From an uncultured Paracoccaceae bacterium (lineage in GTDB: Bacteria; Pseudomonadota; Alphaproteobacteria; Rhodobacterales; Rhodobacteraceae): a stretch of 64,000 nucleotides of DNA. Within the stretch, counting starts at the first letter, position 1. Each line of letters starts with the position of its first letter. Position numbers and translations under genes: made by a program. Of the stretch, positions 1 to 9,791 are shown in pieces. The stretch covers positions 217,910 to 281,909 of the forward strand of contig CALMJS010000016.1 of the NCBI GenBank assembly GCA_937864535.1, in the 5' to 3' direction. The notes below the pieces were generated by a model. The model saw only the letters and a list, made by a program, of their open reading frames with translations. It was not told where the DNA came from and made no database searches.

Positions 1-1861
1 CGCCCTTGTCGGTCTGGACCAGATTTTCGATGGTCTGAGAGGTGGAAATCGTTGTGCTGGTGCCGTCATTGGCGGTCACGCGCACCTCGACCTGATCGTC
101 GGCAGAGGCATTCAATCCGGTCAGTTCCAGTTCGAAATACCGCAGACCAAAGGGTGTGATGGTCAGGTCGGCGGGGTCGATGGTTTCGGTCAAAACGCCA
201 TTGAGCCAAATCTCAACTCCGGTGATATCGGCAGCCGTGATGCCGGGGTCCAGCAGTTCTTCGGACAGCAGCGAGGGGTCCAAAACGATGGTGGTCGAAT
301 TGTTCGCGATCCCGTCATCCACCAGATCGAGGTGGGTCTGGCTGGCACCGCTGCCGACGCCAAAGCTCTGGATGCGCACGCCGAGGTTCAACAGCGCCGC
401 GACCTCGTCTGAAAAGCTCGAAGTGCTGCCGCCGTTGGCACCATCCGACAGGAAATACAGAAGTTGCTGGCCCGCAGTGCTGTTGCTGAAATGGCTGTAG
501 GCGGCAGCAAGCGGCTCTTCGTAGTCGGTGCCGCCAGCATCGCGCAGACTGCGGACATACTCCAGCACATCCGCCGTGCGGTCCGCGTCGGAATCCTGCG
601 TGGCGACAAAGGTAGTGGAAATGCTGGCACTGTCATCAAAGGCGATGATCGTGATATTGGCGTTGGGCAGATTGGCATCGACCGTAATCGCTGACCACAG
701 CGATTCAAACGACGCAATTTCCGCGTCCAGGATCGTGTTAGAATACCCGTCTCCATTGACATCGCCGACATTGACCGCGCCGCTAAAGCTATAGCCCGCG
801 CTGCCCGAGATATCGATCACAAAGACCATATCGACGTTGTCGGAGGTCACCTGTTCGCGCGAGACAAAGCCGGAAACCAAGGCGGTGGTGCCGTTGGCCG
901 CATCGGGTGCGGTCAGGCTGATCGCCAGATGTTCGCCACTGGCCAGCGTTGTGGTGCTATAGGTCGTTTCATTGCCGTTATGAACGCCGCCGATCAGCAC
1001 GTCGTCGCCCGCACCGCCAAACAGGCTGTCGGCGCCGTAGCCGCCTGTCACGATGTCGTTGCCGCCTGCGCCCATGATCAGGTCGTTGCCGTCCTGCCCC
1101 TCGATCACATCAACCGCAGAGGTGCCGAGCAGCAGATCGGCCTTGTCGGTGCCTGCGGGCATGGCGGTTTCGGGCAGGTCCCAGTTTACGACGGTTTCCA
1201 GCTGTTCGTTCGTCAGCCCTTCCAGCGCCTCGGCTGGCAGGTCGGCCAGCCCGGCCAGCGTCGTGGCGACCGTCGTCGTATCATAGCCCTGCACGTAGTA
1301 GGACAGGAACGAGACCGACTCGCCGGGGTTGATGGTGACGGACATTTCAAAGGACACGTCATCGTAGCTGGTCGAAATGCCACTGCCGACGGTCGCGGTG
1401 TTGTTGCCATAGAGTATGCCGCTGACCTGAGTATCCGAACCGGACCCGGCGTAACCTACCACCCAAGTGTCAGCTGTGCTGGTGGCGGCATCGCCAGAGG
1501 AGGTCATATAGACCGTCGCGCTATCCGTGCCGAGGTCGGTGTCGTTGCTGTAGGTATAGGTGACGGCACTGGCCGATGTGTTGGTAAAGGTATCCAGCAC
1601 CCGTGCGAACCCGTCTACGGGCGAGACGTAAATCTGCCGCGTCGACATCAGGCCGCTGTAGGTGGTGTATTCCGGAATTTCAAAAATCTGCGCCGTCGTG
1701 TCGGCCCTGATCCACGTAAACGAACCGATCCCGTAAACATCTGCCGCGCCGTCAAAATGGTCGGATGTTCCATCGTAAAACCGACCGTCGCTGTAGATGT
1801 CCCAAATATAGCCTGCTCCGTCAGTGACTTCATACGTCGTGCGAACCCAAGATGAGCCCAT
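1..1861 (-). CDS. RTX-repeat protein with von Willebrand A domain (3' end outside window)
   Basis: The reading frame is open from an ATG at 1861 to the window edge (about 620 codons), so the C-terminus is missing. Around residues 239-290 there are glycine/aspartate-rich nonapeptides of the GGxGxDxLx type (GGAGDDVLIGG, GQDGNDLIMG), the calcium-binding RTX repeats of type I secreted proteins. From about residue 340 a von Willebrand A domain follows, with a MIDAS motif DISGS, the later GGTD threonine and the LSDG aspartate. No Sec signal peptide is visible, which fits type I export through a C-terminal signal lying outside the window. The protein is probably a secreted, surface-associated adhesin or calcium-binding protein. 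The family call is firm; the ligand is unknown. Two perfect palindromes lie upstream, at 1926-1943 and 1982-1996. Confidence 0.85.
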   Translation of the reverse strand, partial: MGSSWVRTTYEVTDGAGYIWDIYSDGRFYDGTSDHFDGAADVYGIGSFTWIRADTTAQIFEIPEYTTYSGLMSTRQIYVSPVDGFARVLDTFTNTSASAVTYTYSNDTDLGTDSATVYMTSSGDAATSTADTWVVGYAGSGSDTQVSGILYGNNTATVGSGISTSYDDVSFEMSVTINPGESVSFLSYYVQGYDTTTVATTLAGLADLPAEALEGLTNEQLETVVNWDLPETAMPAGTDKADLLLGTSAVDVIEGQDGNDLIMGAGGNDIVTGGYGADSLFGGAGDDVLIGGVHNGNETTYSTTTLASGEHLAISLTAPDAANGTTALVSGFVSREQVTSDNVDMVFVIDISGSAGYSFSGAVNVGDVNGDGYSNTILDAEIASFESLWSAITVDANLPNANITIIAFDDSASISTTFVATQDSDADRTADVLEYVRSLRDAGGTDYEEPLAAAYSHFSNSTAGQQLLYFLSDGANGGSTSSFSDEVAALLNLGVRIQSFGVGSGASQTHLDLVDDGIANNSTTIVLDPSLLSEELLDPGITAADITGVEIWLNGVLTETIDPADLTITPFGLRYFELELTGLNASADDQVEVRVTANDGTSTTISTSQTIENLVQTDKG

Positions 1862-1925
1862 TGTTTCCCCCTGTTCAAAAATAAATGCAATAGGATCAAG
1901 GGTATAGAAATTCGGCTAGGCAAAT

Positions 1926-1943
1926 AGTCCGGATTTCCGGACT
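1926..1943. promoter_or_regulatory. Palindrome upstream of the RTX gene
   Basis: AGTCCGGATTTCCGGACT has 8-bp perfect arms around a 2-bp centre. It lies 65 bp upstream of the RTX gene start in an AT-rich 211-bp gap. It could be an operator; the cognate regulator is unknown. Confidence 0.4.
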
Positions 1944-1981
1944 TTGCTCAAAAAGCTCAAATCAACACAAAATTAGCCGCT

Positions 1982-1996
1982 ATTTCCGACGGAAAT
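1982..1996. promoter_or_regulatory. Second palindrome in the RTX gene upstream region
   Basis: ATTTCCGACGGAAAT is a perfect 7+1+7 dyad. It sits 121 bp upstream of the RTX start and shares the TTCCG core with the palindrome at 1926-1943. Nothing else recognisable was seen between 1862 and 2072 except AT-rich promoter-like sequence. Confidence 0.35.
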
Positions 1997-2072
1997 GGCA
2001 CATTTTTTATGGCGCTTTTTTGGGCATTAATGAGAGGGGCGAAAATAATCGCCTGCTTATGAGAATGCAGTT

Positions 2073-2471
2073 TTATTTAATTAGTCGGTCGGCTTTTTTG
2101 CGGACCAGAACAGAGCGCAGATCGTGCATCGCCATCAGCAAGGGATCCGTCACGGCATCCAGTTGATCGTCGGTCGCCTTGGACTGAATCCACTGTGTGG
2201 TGATGTTGAGGTAATCTATCGCGCGGTGGATGTCGTCGATTTCGCGATGGGCCAGAACCTCGGCACGGTTTGCCATCCATGCGCGGATCGCGGTCAGGTC
2301 CTCTTCGGTCAGCGTGCGGTCGCCCTGCGGTTTGATTTCACCGTTGCGCATGTTGATGACCGCGATCTGGTCCATTTCGATGCGCCGCTGCCGGTTTTCC
2401 GTATCCAGTCGAAACACCAGCGCACCGTTTTCGCGCACGCGGAAATAGTAGTCGGGCAATTCGGTGGTCAT
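2073..2471 (-). CDS. Conserved hypothetical protein, 132 aa
   Basis: I do not recognise the family. The start at 2471 is chosen because AGGAG lies about 13 bases upstream of this ATG; an in-frame extension to 2525 lacks a ribosome site. The N-terminal half looks like a small beta-rich fold (PDYYFRVRENGALVFRLDTEN, then a run of hydrophobic and charged strands). The second half is helical and charged, without a signal peptide, membrane segment or cysteines, so a soluble cytoplasmic protein is likely. It lies downstream of the aspartate aminotransferase gene on the same strand, separated by a stem-loop at 2511-2543. No function is assigned. Confidence 0.6.
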   Translation of the reverse strand: MTTELPDYYFRVRENGALVFRLDTENRQRRIEMDQIAVINMRNGEIKPQGDRTLTEEDLTAIRAWMANRAEVLAHREIDDIHRAIDYLNITTQWIQSKATDDQLDAVTDPLLMAMHDLRSVLVRKKADRLIK

Positions 2472-2510
2472 CGTTTCATCCGCTCCTGTTTGCCTGACCA
2501 TCGCGGAAAG

Positions 2511-2543
2511 CTGGCGGGCGGTCAATTGCCGAACACCCGCCAG
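2511..2543 (-). terminator. Stem-loop after the aminotransferase gene
   Basis: 8-bp arms CTGGCGGG and CCCGCCAG enclose an inner 3-bp stem. The structure lies just downstream of the stop at 2550 on the minus strand. Only CTTTCC follows, so it is a weak intrinsic terminator or an mRNA-stabilising hairpin. Confidence 0.4.
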
Positions 2544-2549
2544 AGGCGA

Positions 2550-3785
<1,236 letters not shown>

Positions 3786-3830
3786 TCATATGATGCCCCA
3801 AGACCCCGTTCAAGCGGCAAGGAGAACAGC

Positions 3831-4220
3831 ATGTCCGATAAACAACATTGGTTTAGCGAAGAACAGGCAACCTTTGGCGACCGACTGGCCGGCGCAAGAG
3901 AGGCCGCCGGGCTGACGCAGAAAACCCTCGCATCGAAACTGGGCGTCAAGCTGGAAACCCTGATCGATTGGGAAGACGACATCAAAGAGCCCCGTGCCAA
4001 TCGCGTGCAGATGGTTAGCGGGATTCTGGGCGTGTCGATCGGCTGGTTGCTGACCGGGATCGGCGAGGGGCCGACCGAACCGGCCGATAGCGCGGTGGTT
4101 CCGGCCGGCGTGACCGACATTCTGACCGAAATTCGGACCCTGCGCACGCAGATGGTTCAACAGCTTGATAAACTGGCGCAGTTGGAAAAATCGCTGCGCA
4201 TTGCCCTAAAGGACGGATGA
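3831..4220 (+). CDS. XRE-family helix-turn-helix regulator
   Basis: 129-aa DNA-binding protein. A Cro/CI-type HTH spans roughly residues 11-66 (FGDRLAGAREAAGLTQKTLA, then KLGVKLETLIDWED). A short C-terminal stretch with heptad-like leucines and glutamines (LTEIRTLRTQMVQQLDKLAQL) probably dimerises it. The start at 3831 follows AAGGAG; an upstream in-frame ATG at 3771 has no such site. Its stop codon overlaps the start region of sdhE, so the two are translationally coupled. It could regulate the divergent aspC gene, but that is inference from position only. Confidence 0.85.
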   Translation: MSDKQHWFSEEQATFGDRLAGAREAAGLTQKTLASKLGVKLETLIDWEDDIKEPRANRVQMVSGILGVSIGWLLTGIGEGPTEPADSAVVPAGVTDILTEIRTLRTQMVQQLDKLAQLEKSLRIALKDG

Positions 4221-4492
4221 TGGAAGAGCGTGAAATTCGCCTCAAGCGGCTGGCGATGCGGTCGATGCGGCGCGGGATCAAGGAAATGGATCTGATTTTA
4301 TCCGATTTCGCGGCCCGGTCTCTGGCGGCGATGACAGATGCCGAACTGGATCATTACGAGGTGATGCTCGAAGAGAGCGATCTGGAAATGTTCAAGTGGA
4401 TCAACGGACAAGAGCCCGCGCCTGAACGCTATGCCGATCTGGTCGCGCAGATCGCGGCGGGGGCACACGGTCTGACCGCCCCGCGTCACTAA
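4220..4492 (+). CDS. sdhE: FAD assembly factor SdhE (succinate dehydrogenase assembly factor 2)
   Basis: Small (90 aa) helical protein of the DUF339 family, which helps attach FAD covalently to the succinate dehydrogenase flavoprotein. The signature RGIKEMDLIL (RGxxExD type) is at about residues 17-26, with the conserved W of the C-terminal helix (FKWINGQEPAP). Two in-frame ATGs, 4217 and 4220, are possible; 4220 has better spacing from AAAGGA. It overlaps the XRE gene stop. Length and motif match the family well. Confidence 0.9.
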   Translation: MEEREIRLKRLAMRSMRRGIKEMDLILSDFAARSLAAMTDAELDHYEVMLEESDLEMFKWINGQEPAPERYADLVAQIAAGAHGLTAPRH

Positions 4493-4617
4493 GCCCGGAT
4501 TTTATCGGTTTGGCCTAAAACTTCGCCGGATTTTGAAAAAACTTCGGCGTCGTTAACCTGATGTTCTTCTTTTGGACTGAAATATGATTTTCAGATGACC
4601 GAAGAGGAGACACAGGC

Positions 4618-5139
4618 ATGAGCCTACATTCCGAACTCGGGGTCCAGAAGGAATACTCCCCCAATGACGCGCAGAATGCGGTCTTCATGTCCAGCTATCT
4701 GGATTCCCTGGTTCTCGTCGAACGATTGCATCGTTTGTTGCTCGACGTGATCAAGGATGAATTCGAACGATTGGGTGTGATCGAAATCAACCCGGTACAG
4801 GCCCTCTTGCTCTTTAACGTGGGCGAGGCCGAGGTAACAGCCGGGGAACTGAAAACGCGCGGCTATTATCAGGGATCGAACGTCAGTTATAACCTGAAAA
4901 AACTGGTCGAGGGCGGGTATATGCACCATCAGCGATGCGGAGTTGATCGTCGATCCGTTCGGGTGCGATTGACCGAAAAGGGTCGCAGGGTCAGCGAAAT
5001 CGTGTCGAAACTGTTTGCCAACCATGCGGATGGCCTACAGGGGCGCGGTGTGGTCGATCTGAACGGGATGGAAACCATCACCGCCTCGCTCAAGCGGATC
5101 GAACGCTATTGGGCGGATCAAATCCGCTATATCTACTGA
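4618..5139 (+). CDS. MarR-family winged-helix regulator, LdtR-like
   Basis: 173-aa transcription factor. The central winged-helix domain includes GELKTRGYYQGSNVSYNLKK (recognition helix region) and the basic wing RCGVDRRSVRVRLTEKG; helices at both ends would form the MarR dimer interface. From memory it resembles the LdtR group of alphaproteobacteria, which controls L,D-transpeptidase genes and responds to aromatic ligands; that subgroup call is tentative. A good ribosome site (GAGGAGA) precedes the ATG. The 3' end overlaps the convergent DUF1194 gene by 7 bp. Confidence 0.8.
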   Translation: MSLHSELGVQKEYSPNDAQNAVFMSSYLDSLVLVERLHRLLLDVIKDEFERLGVIEINPVQALLLFNVGEAEVTAGELKTRGYYQGSNVSYNLKKLVEGGYMHHQRCGVDRRSVRVRLTEKGRRVSEIVSKLFANHADGLQGRGVVDLNGMETITASLKRIERYWADQIRYIY

Positions 5140-5814
5140 GACCATCCCAGGGTCAGCGCCCGCAGTTCCCGTTCCAGTTTGCGGCGCATGGCTGCCTCAT
5201 AATCCTCGAATCCGGAGGCGGTTTCCATAAACGCCTCCGGACCCCTGATGACATAGGTGCGCCAATAGGGGATCAGCTCCTGATTTCGACCATCGAGGAT
5301 CAGCAGACCGTTGATGGTGATATCGTCGCGCTCGGGGATGTCCTGGGGGCGGGGGCCGGTGTTGTTCGGGCCGTCGCCGGACAGGTCCAGCGTGTGCCGC
5401 CAGCAGGCCGGAACTGCGTCGAGCAGCGATTGTCCGACCTCGATCGCATAGCCGATGGCCGTGGTGATGTTGGGCGGGGCAGCGTGAAAGGATCGCAGCG
5501 TCGCGGCGATATCGTCCAGACTGTCAGAGGAGGTAATATCGACCCATGGCTGGATAATCTGGGCACTCTGCGGGCCGCTCCACTGGTAGATGGCGATTTT
5601 GACCGTCGTCATGCTGTCTGACAACAATGATGCGCGCACCTCGGGCGAGGTCAGTGCCGCCGCCAGCCCCTCGAGCTGGAGGCGATAGTCGCGGGCGTCG
5701 ACCGACCCCGAGACGTCAAGACCGAGTGCCAGCGCCTGCCGACACTCTGCCAGTGCCGCGCCGCCCCAAAAAGGGCAGCGCCGCGAACAACAGGGCCTTA
5801 CCAGTGGCCCACAT
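5133..5814 (-). CDS. DUF1194 von Willebrand-like secreted protein, frameshifted near the 5' end
   Basis: The body of the protein (from ECRQALALGLDVSGSVD to LTLGWSQ, about 205 aa) is a DUF1194 domain, with the MIDAS-like DVSGS and the LSGDGPN motif. The reading frame of this body has no plausible start. In the next frame an ATG at 5814 begins a perfect signal peptide (MWATGKALLFAALPF), which would continue as LGGAALA in the body frame if one base were absent from the T5/G4 homopolymers at 5764-5772. So this sequence has a one-base insertion relative to the functional frame: a real frameshift or a homopolymer sequencing error. The expected product is exported and cleaved after ALA. The start overlaps the end of the glyoxalase gene. 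Confidence 0.75.
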
Positions 5815-6226
5815 TGGGCATGCTGGTCCACGGCTCGGACGGGGCGAGGGCCTCGCCCTCTTGCAGCAGTTCGATCGAGACATTGTCGGGCGAGCGGACA
5901 AAGGCCATCCGGCCATCGCGCGGCGGGCGGTTAATCACTACGCCATTGTCCATAAGGTGCTGACAGGTTTCATAAATATTGGGCACTGCATAGGCGAGAT
6001 GGCCAAAGTGACGGCTATCGGAGGGCAGTCCGCTGTCGCCGTCCCAGTTATAGGTCAGCTCGACCGGGCACTCCTCCTGGCCCGGAGGCGCCATGAAAAC
6101 CAGGGTAAAGCGGCCAGCCTCGCTGACGTGGCGGCGGGTCTCCTTGAGGCCGAGCACCTCATAAAACGCGATAGAGGCATCCAGATCGAGGACGCGAACC
6201 ATCGTGTGCAAATAGCGGATAGGCAT
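5798..6226 (-). CDS. gloA: Lactoylglutathione lyase (glyoxalase I)
   Basis: 142-aa VOC-fold protein that isomerises the hemithioacetal of methylglyoxal and glutathione to S-lactoylglutathione in the cytoplasm. Visible family marks are YLHTMVRVLDLDASIAFYEVLGL (metal ligand His5 and first beta-alpha unit), the VELTYNW strand with the metal-binding Glu, GHLAYAVPNIY (His) and the final SIELLQ (Glu). The start at 6226 follows AAAGGA; an upstream extension to 6331 lacks support. The C-terminal 16 residues overlap the start of the DUF1194 gene. Confidence 0.9.
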   Translation of the reverse strand: MPIRYLHTMVRVLDLDASIAFYEVLGLKETRRHVSEAGRFTLVFMAPPGQEECPVELTYNWDGDSGLPSDSRHFGHLAYAVPNIYETCQHLMDNGVVINRPPRDGRMAFVRSPDNVSIELLQEGEALAPSEPWTSMPNVGHW

Positions 6227-6281
6227 GGATATTCCTTTCGTCGTTGGCAGGACTTTAACAGTCCATCGGGCCGATGCCAGA

Positions 6282-7658
6282 TCAGAAATTCTGTACAAAG
6301 CCGAGTTCCAGACCTGTTGTCGTGCGGTCAAAGCGGCTGACGTTGCTGTCGATGCTCTGGTGGCGCAGCGTCAGGGTCGGGCTGAACCCGCCGTAACGAA
6401 GTTCCGGCAGGCCAAGGCGTAGCGCCGCTTGCGCCCCGCGATCCTGTCGCCCACCGGGGACGGGAACCAGCACGGTATAATCGCTATAGTCCGCGCTAAA
6501 AAAACCGGCATCCGCGCCGATGGTAAAGGGGCCAAAAACAGTGGCCAAATCATAGGACGCGCTCAGGCTTTGCCCGGTTGATCGACGATTGGCGACGGTG
6601 CTGCCTGTGATGTGCGCGCTGGCCGACAGCCGCAGCACTCCTGGCAAGGCCCCGCCGATAGCATAGTCCAAACCAGTTTCGAACCGCAGTGTCTGATCGT
6701 CAAAATTTGTCTCAAGTCCCCGTTTCCAATCACTGAACGCCGATCCGCGCAGGGTCAGGTCCGGGGAGACTGCGCTGCGCTGGGTCAGCCCCAGTTGAAC
6801 AGCGGTCTGATAGGGGGAACCCGCCACCCAAGTATGGCCAGCGGATGCCGACAGCGAGGTGCTGCGTGCTGGCTCTTGCCACGTCCACGCAGTGCCCAGT
6901 TCGGCCAGACCTTGGGCGAAATCCCTGCCTGTGACACCGGGGGCCTGTGCCTTGGCCGCATCGCCCAGCCAGACGGACTGGTGACTGAGGCGCGCGGTGA
7001 TGGACCGGATCGGGGTTTGTCGATAGCTGGCCCGCAGGTCCGCCGCAGCAACCGTTCCCGCCAGCGCCTGTGCCGAGCCGTCCAGAATTCCGACCCAAGG
7101 GACGCCGTCGATGATGTTGTAGGCGGTTTCCGACCCGCCGTTGAGATTGTCAGAGCGGCCAATGTTGATCCGCGCCGTCAGGTGCAGCGGATTGCGGGCC
7201 GCCAGCGCGCGATAGTCGTCGGCGTTGCGCCGGGCGGCCGCCGGACCGGGTGCAACCGTATCGGCCCGCCTCAGCCACCATTGCGCCAGCGTCAATCGGC
7301 CCGCCGTCTGTGCCGCCAAAGCGGCCAGCCGTGCGGCCTCGTAATGCTGGAGTTCGCCATCCGCCGATTGCCAAGCCCGGCGGGCATAGGGCAGGGCGTC
7401 CTCGCCTTGTGCGGTGGCGACAGAGGCCATGACCGAAAGGGCGGTGCTATCGGTCGGATCGACCTCCAGCAGGGCGCGGGCCAAAGCCTCGGCAACGGTC
7501 CAGTCCGATTGGAGCGCGGCCTGCCGGGCCAGCGCACGCCCCTGTGCCAAATCAATCGCGACGCTCTGCGCCTTGGCGACGGGGGTTAGCCCGATCGCCC
7601 AAGTGGCCAAAGCGCCGAGGATGGCCTTATGGATTGATCTGGTCACAAATTGCCGCAT
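6282..7658 (-). CDS. Slam-like outer-membrane protein (TPR plus beta-barrel)
   Basis: 458-aa protein with a signal peptide (MRQFVTRSIHKAILGALATW, cleavage near AKA|QS). The helical TPR-like region at about residues 30-150 (DWTVAEALARALLEVDP, QGEDALPYARRAW) is followed by a long region of alternating amphipathic strands ending in FVQNF, the terminal Phe of outer-membrane barrels. This order matches the surface lipoprotein assembly modifier (Slam, DUF560) family, which moves lipoproteins to the cell surface. The gene overlaps the upstream lipoprotein gene by 32 bp, the usual pairing of a Slam and its client. The Slam call rests on architecture and context, not on a profile search. Confidence 0.7.
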   Translation of the reverse strand: MRQFVTRSIHKAILGALATWAIGLTPVAKAQSVAIDLAQGRALARQAALQSDWTVAEALARALLEVDPTDSTALSVMASVATAQGEDALPYARRAWQSADGELQHYEAARLAALAAQTAGRLTLAQWWLRRADTVAPGPAAARRNADDYRALAARNPLHLTARINIGRSDNLNGGSETAYNIIDGVPWVGILDGSAQALAGTVAAADLRASYRQTPIRSITARLSHQSVWLGDAAKAQAPGVTGRDFAQGLAELGTAWTWQEPARSTSLSASAGHTWVAGSPYQTAVQLGLTQRSAVSPDLTLRGSAFSDWKRGLETNFDDQTLRFETGLDYAIGGALPGVLRLSASAHITGSTVANRRSTGQSLSASYDLATVFGPFTIGADAGFFSADYSDYTVLVPVPGGRQDRGAQAALRLGLPELRYGGFSPTLTLRHQSIDSNVSRFDRTTTGLELGFVQNF

Positions 7659-8616
7659 CGCCCGGTTGCCCGCATTGGACAAGGACGAAAATCCCGTATT
7701 CCGCTTCGCCGTCGCGGGTGGGCAGGAACCCGTCCGAGTAGATCGCCCCCGCGACGCCGGTCGCATCGGTTCCGCCAAACACACCGGCATATGACCCGAT
7801 CGCGTTCAGGTCCTGGGTTTCGATATCCCCTAGGAATTCGCCGGTGTCAGAGATGTCGGTATGGGTCAAAATCAGGCGCGGCAGGTACAACAGGCCGGTA
7901 GAGCTATCCAGTTCGGTTTGCGATTCCGTGACCAGCGCGGCGGGCGCATTGACCCATTCGCGGTGGTAGACCGCCCCGTTGACCAGCATATCGCCAAAAT
8001 CGACGTTCAGGAAAATCTCGCCTTTGATGATCGCGGATTGCGCGGGATAGAGGCTGTCATCGACCCCCGCCGACACAGGTAACAACTGATCGCCGGTTGC
8101 GTCGATATTGGTCAGACCGACATAGGTGCCCGCATAGCTGACCAGACCGTTATCCACCGAAACCAGCCCGCCAAACGGATTGCTGAACGGCTCTAGCGCG
8201 ATGAAATCTGTCCCGGAATAGAACCGGTTGAATTGACCGCCGTCCGAAACCGTGATCCCCCGAGAGACCCCGTCTGGCGTCACCGCGACAAAGGCGGTAA
8301 AGTGCCGGTCCAGTTGGTCGTCCTGATAGGTGTACGCGATATAGCCGTCCTGATCGAGGGCGGGGGTGCGCACATAGGCGACCAGCGGGTAATCCTCGTC
8401 GCTGCGGTCCAGCGCGGCGAGATCGATCAACAACTGTCCAGTGGCTTGGTTGTAGGACACCGCCTGAACATTGTTCGAAAACTCGCTAAAGTCCGTCGTG
8501 TTATCAGGATCGGTTCCGGTTCCCGTTCCGGCATCGACCGGTGAAAACGGGTTGGTGCCGTCCATACACCCTGCCAATAGCAGTGCGGTCATCAGCGCGG
8601 AAAATGGCCGGATCAT
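7627..8616 (-). CDS. Predicted surface lipoprotein, possible Slam client
   Basis: The protein begins MIRPFSALMTALLLAGC, a signal peptide with a clear lipobox, so Cys17 would be lipidated. The remainder (about 313 aa) is beta-rich and Ser/Thr/Gly/Asp-rich. The C-terminal stretch GSYAGVFGGTDATGVAGAIY resembles the terminal barrel motif of TbpB-like and other Slam-dependent lipoproteins. It is followed directly by the Slam-like gene. The start at 8616 is preferred because an in-frame upstream ATG at 8670 would bury the signal peptide. The ligand is unknown; there is no iron- or heme-specific neighbour. Confidence 0.7.
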   Translation of the reverse strand: MIRPFSALMTALLLAGCMDGTNPFSPVDAGTGTGTDPDNTTDFSEFSNNVQAVSYNQATGQLLIDLAALDRSDEDYPLVAYVRTPALDQDGYIAYTYQDDQLDRHFTAFVAVTPDGVSRGITVSDGGQFNRFYSGTDFIALEPFSNPFGGLVSVDNGLVSYAGTYVGLTNIDATGDQLLPVSAGVDDSLYPAQSAIIKGEIFLNVDFGDMLVNGAVYHREWVNAPAALVTESQTELDSSTGLLYLPRLILTHTDISDTGEFLGDIETQDLNAIGSYAGVFGGTDATGVAGAIYSDGFLPTRDGEAEYGIFVLVQCGQPGDAAICDQINP

Positions 8617-8810
8617 CGCTATCACTTTCAGAATATCTGCCCCAACTTTTGACCCAGAGGTGTCATGCAACCGGCGGCGGTGTCAACATTTCATCTATCA
8701 ATGGATTATTTGCCACCGGCGGAGTTGTTCCGCGGCAACCACGTCATCTGTGGGTTTTGCAGGACCACAGACCTAGATATAGTGGTCCCGAGTCAGTGTA
8801 GGAGAGCAAG

Positions 8811-9728
8811 ATGCCCATTACCCCCGAACAGCAGGCCGAAGTGGCCGAACTGCGCGCCCAGACCCGCCCGACGCTGCGTGCGGTGTCCGAGGGGATGGAA
8901 GAGCATCTATACACGATCAAGCCGGTTCTGGATCACGGCTTTGTCCGGGTGATCGACTATATGGGCGACGATGCCGCGATCTGTCAGGCCGCCCGCGTAT
9001 CGTATGGGCGCGGGACCAAGTCTGTGCAAAACGACGAGGGGCTCATTCGCTATCTGATGCGCCACTGGCATTCGACCCCCTTTGAAATGTGCGAGATCAA
9101 ACTGCACGTCAAATTGCCGGTCTTTGTCGCACGGCAATGGATCCGCCATCGCACCGCCAATGTGAACGAATATTCCGCCCGTTATTCGATCCTCGACCGC
9201 GAATTCTACATTCCGCAGCCCGAGATGCTGGCCGCGCAGTCCACCATCAATAATCAGGGTCGCGGCGAGGCCTTGACCGGTGAAGAGGCCGCGCGGGTTC
9301 TGGAGTATCTCAAGGCCGATAGCGCCCGCGCCTATGATCACTACGAAGACATGATCAGTCAGGACGGCCAACAGGGGCTGGCGCGGGAATTGGCGCGGAT
9401 GAACCTGCCCGCCAACATCTATACCCAGTGGTACTGGAAGGTGGACCTGCACAACCTGTTCCACTTCCTGCGCCTGCGCGCCGATAGTCACGCGCAGTAT
9501 GAGATCCGTGTCTACGCCGAAGAGATCTGCAGAATCGTTGCCGACTGGGTTCCGGCTGCCTATCGCGCCTTTGAAGATTACCGCATGGGCGGTGCGACTC
9601 TGTCCGGTAAAGCGCTGAATTGTCTGCGCCGGATGCTCGGTGGAGAGGCCGTTACTCAGGAAACCAGTGGAATGAGCGCTGGCGAATGGCGGGAATTCCA
9701 GACCATTCTAGAAAACTCGTCCGATTAG
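8811..9728 (+). CDS. thyX: FAD-dependent thymidylate synthase ThyX
   Basis: Makes dTMP from dUMP with methylenetetrahydrofolate as carbon donor and reduced FAD as reductant. The signature [11 protein letters not shown] (RHRx7S) is at residues 112-122, and the 305-aa length is normal for alphaproteobacterial ThyX. Further conserved parts are the N-terminal VIDYMGDD and the dUMP-binding Arg/Tyr/Gln segment ([13 protein letters not shown]). TAGGAGA precedes the ATG. The gene is divergent from the lipoprotein gene (194-bp gap) and begins a short plus-strand run with the BLUF genes. Confidence 0.95.
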   Translation: MPITPEQQAEVAELRAQTRPTLRAVSEGMEEHLYTIKPVLDHGFVRVIDYMGDDAAICQAARVSYGRGTKSVQNDEGLIRYLMRHWHSTPFEMCEIKLHVKLPVFVARQWIRHRTANVNEYSARYSILDREFYIPQPEMLAAQSTINNQGRGEALTGEEAARVLEYLKADSARAYDHYEDMISQDGQQGLARELARMNLPANIYTQWYWKVDLHNLFHFLRLRADSHAQYEIRVYAEEICRIVADWVPAAYRAFEDYRMGGATLSGKALNCLRRMLGGEAVTQETSGMSAGEWREFQTILENSSD

Positions 9729-9791
9729 ACTTGATTTCCCCAAGAACTTGATTAATTAGCTCCTAAAGCACGCTTTGGGAGACTGGAAACT

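Noticed and set aside
8760..8785. NrdR-type box before thyX
   Set aside because: Only about 11 of 16 positions match the consensus and there is no second box at the required spacing.
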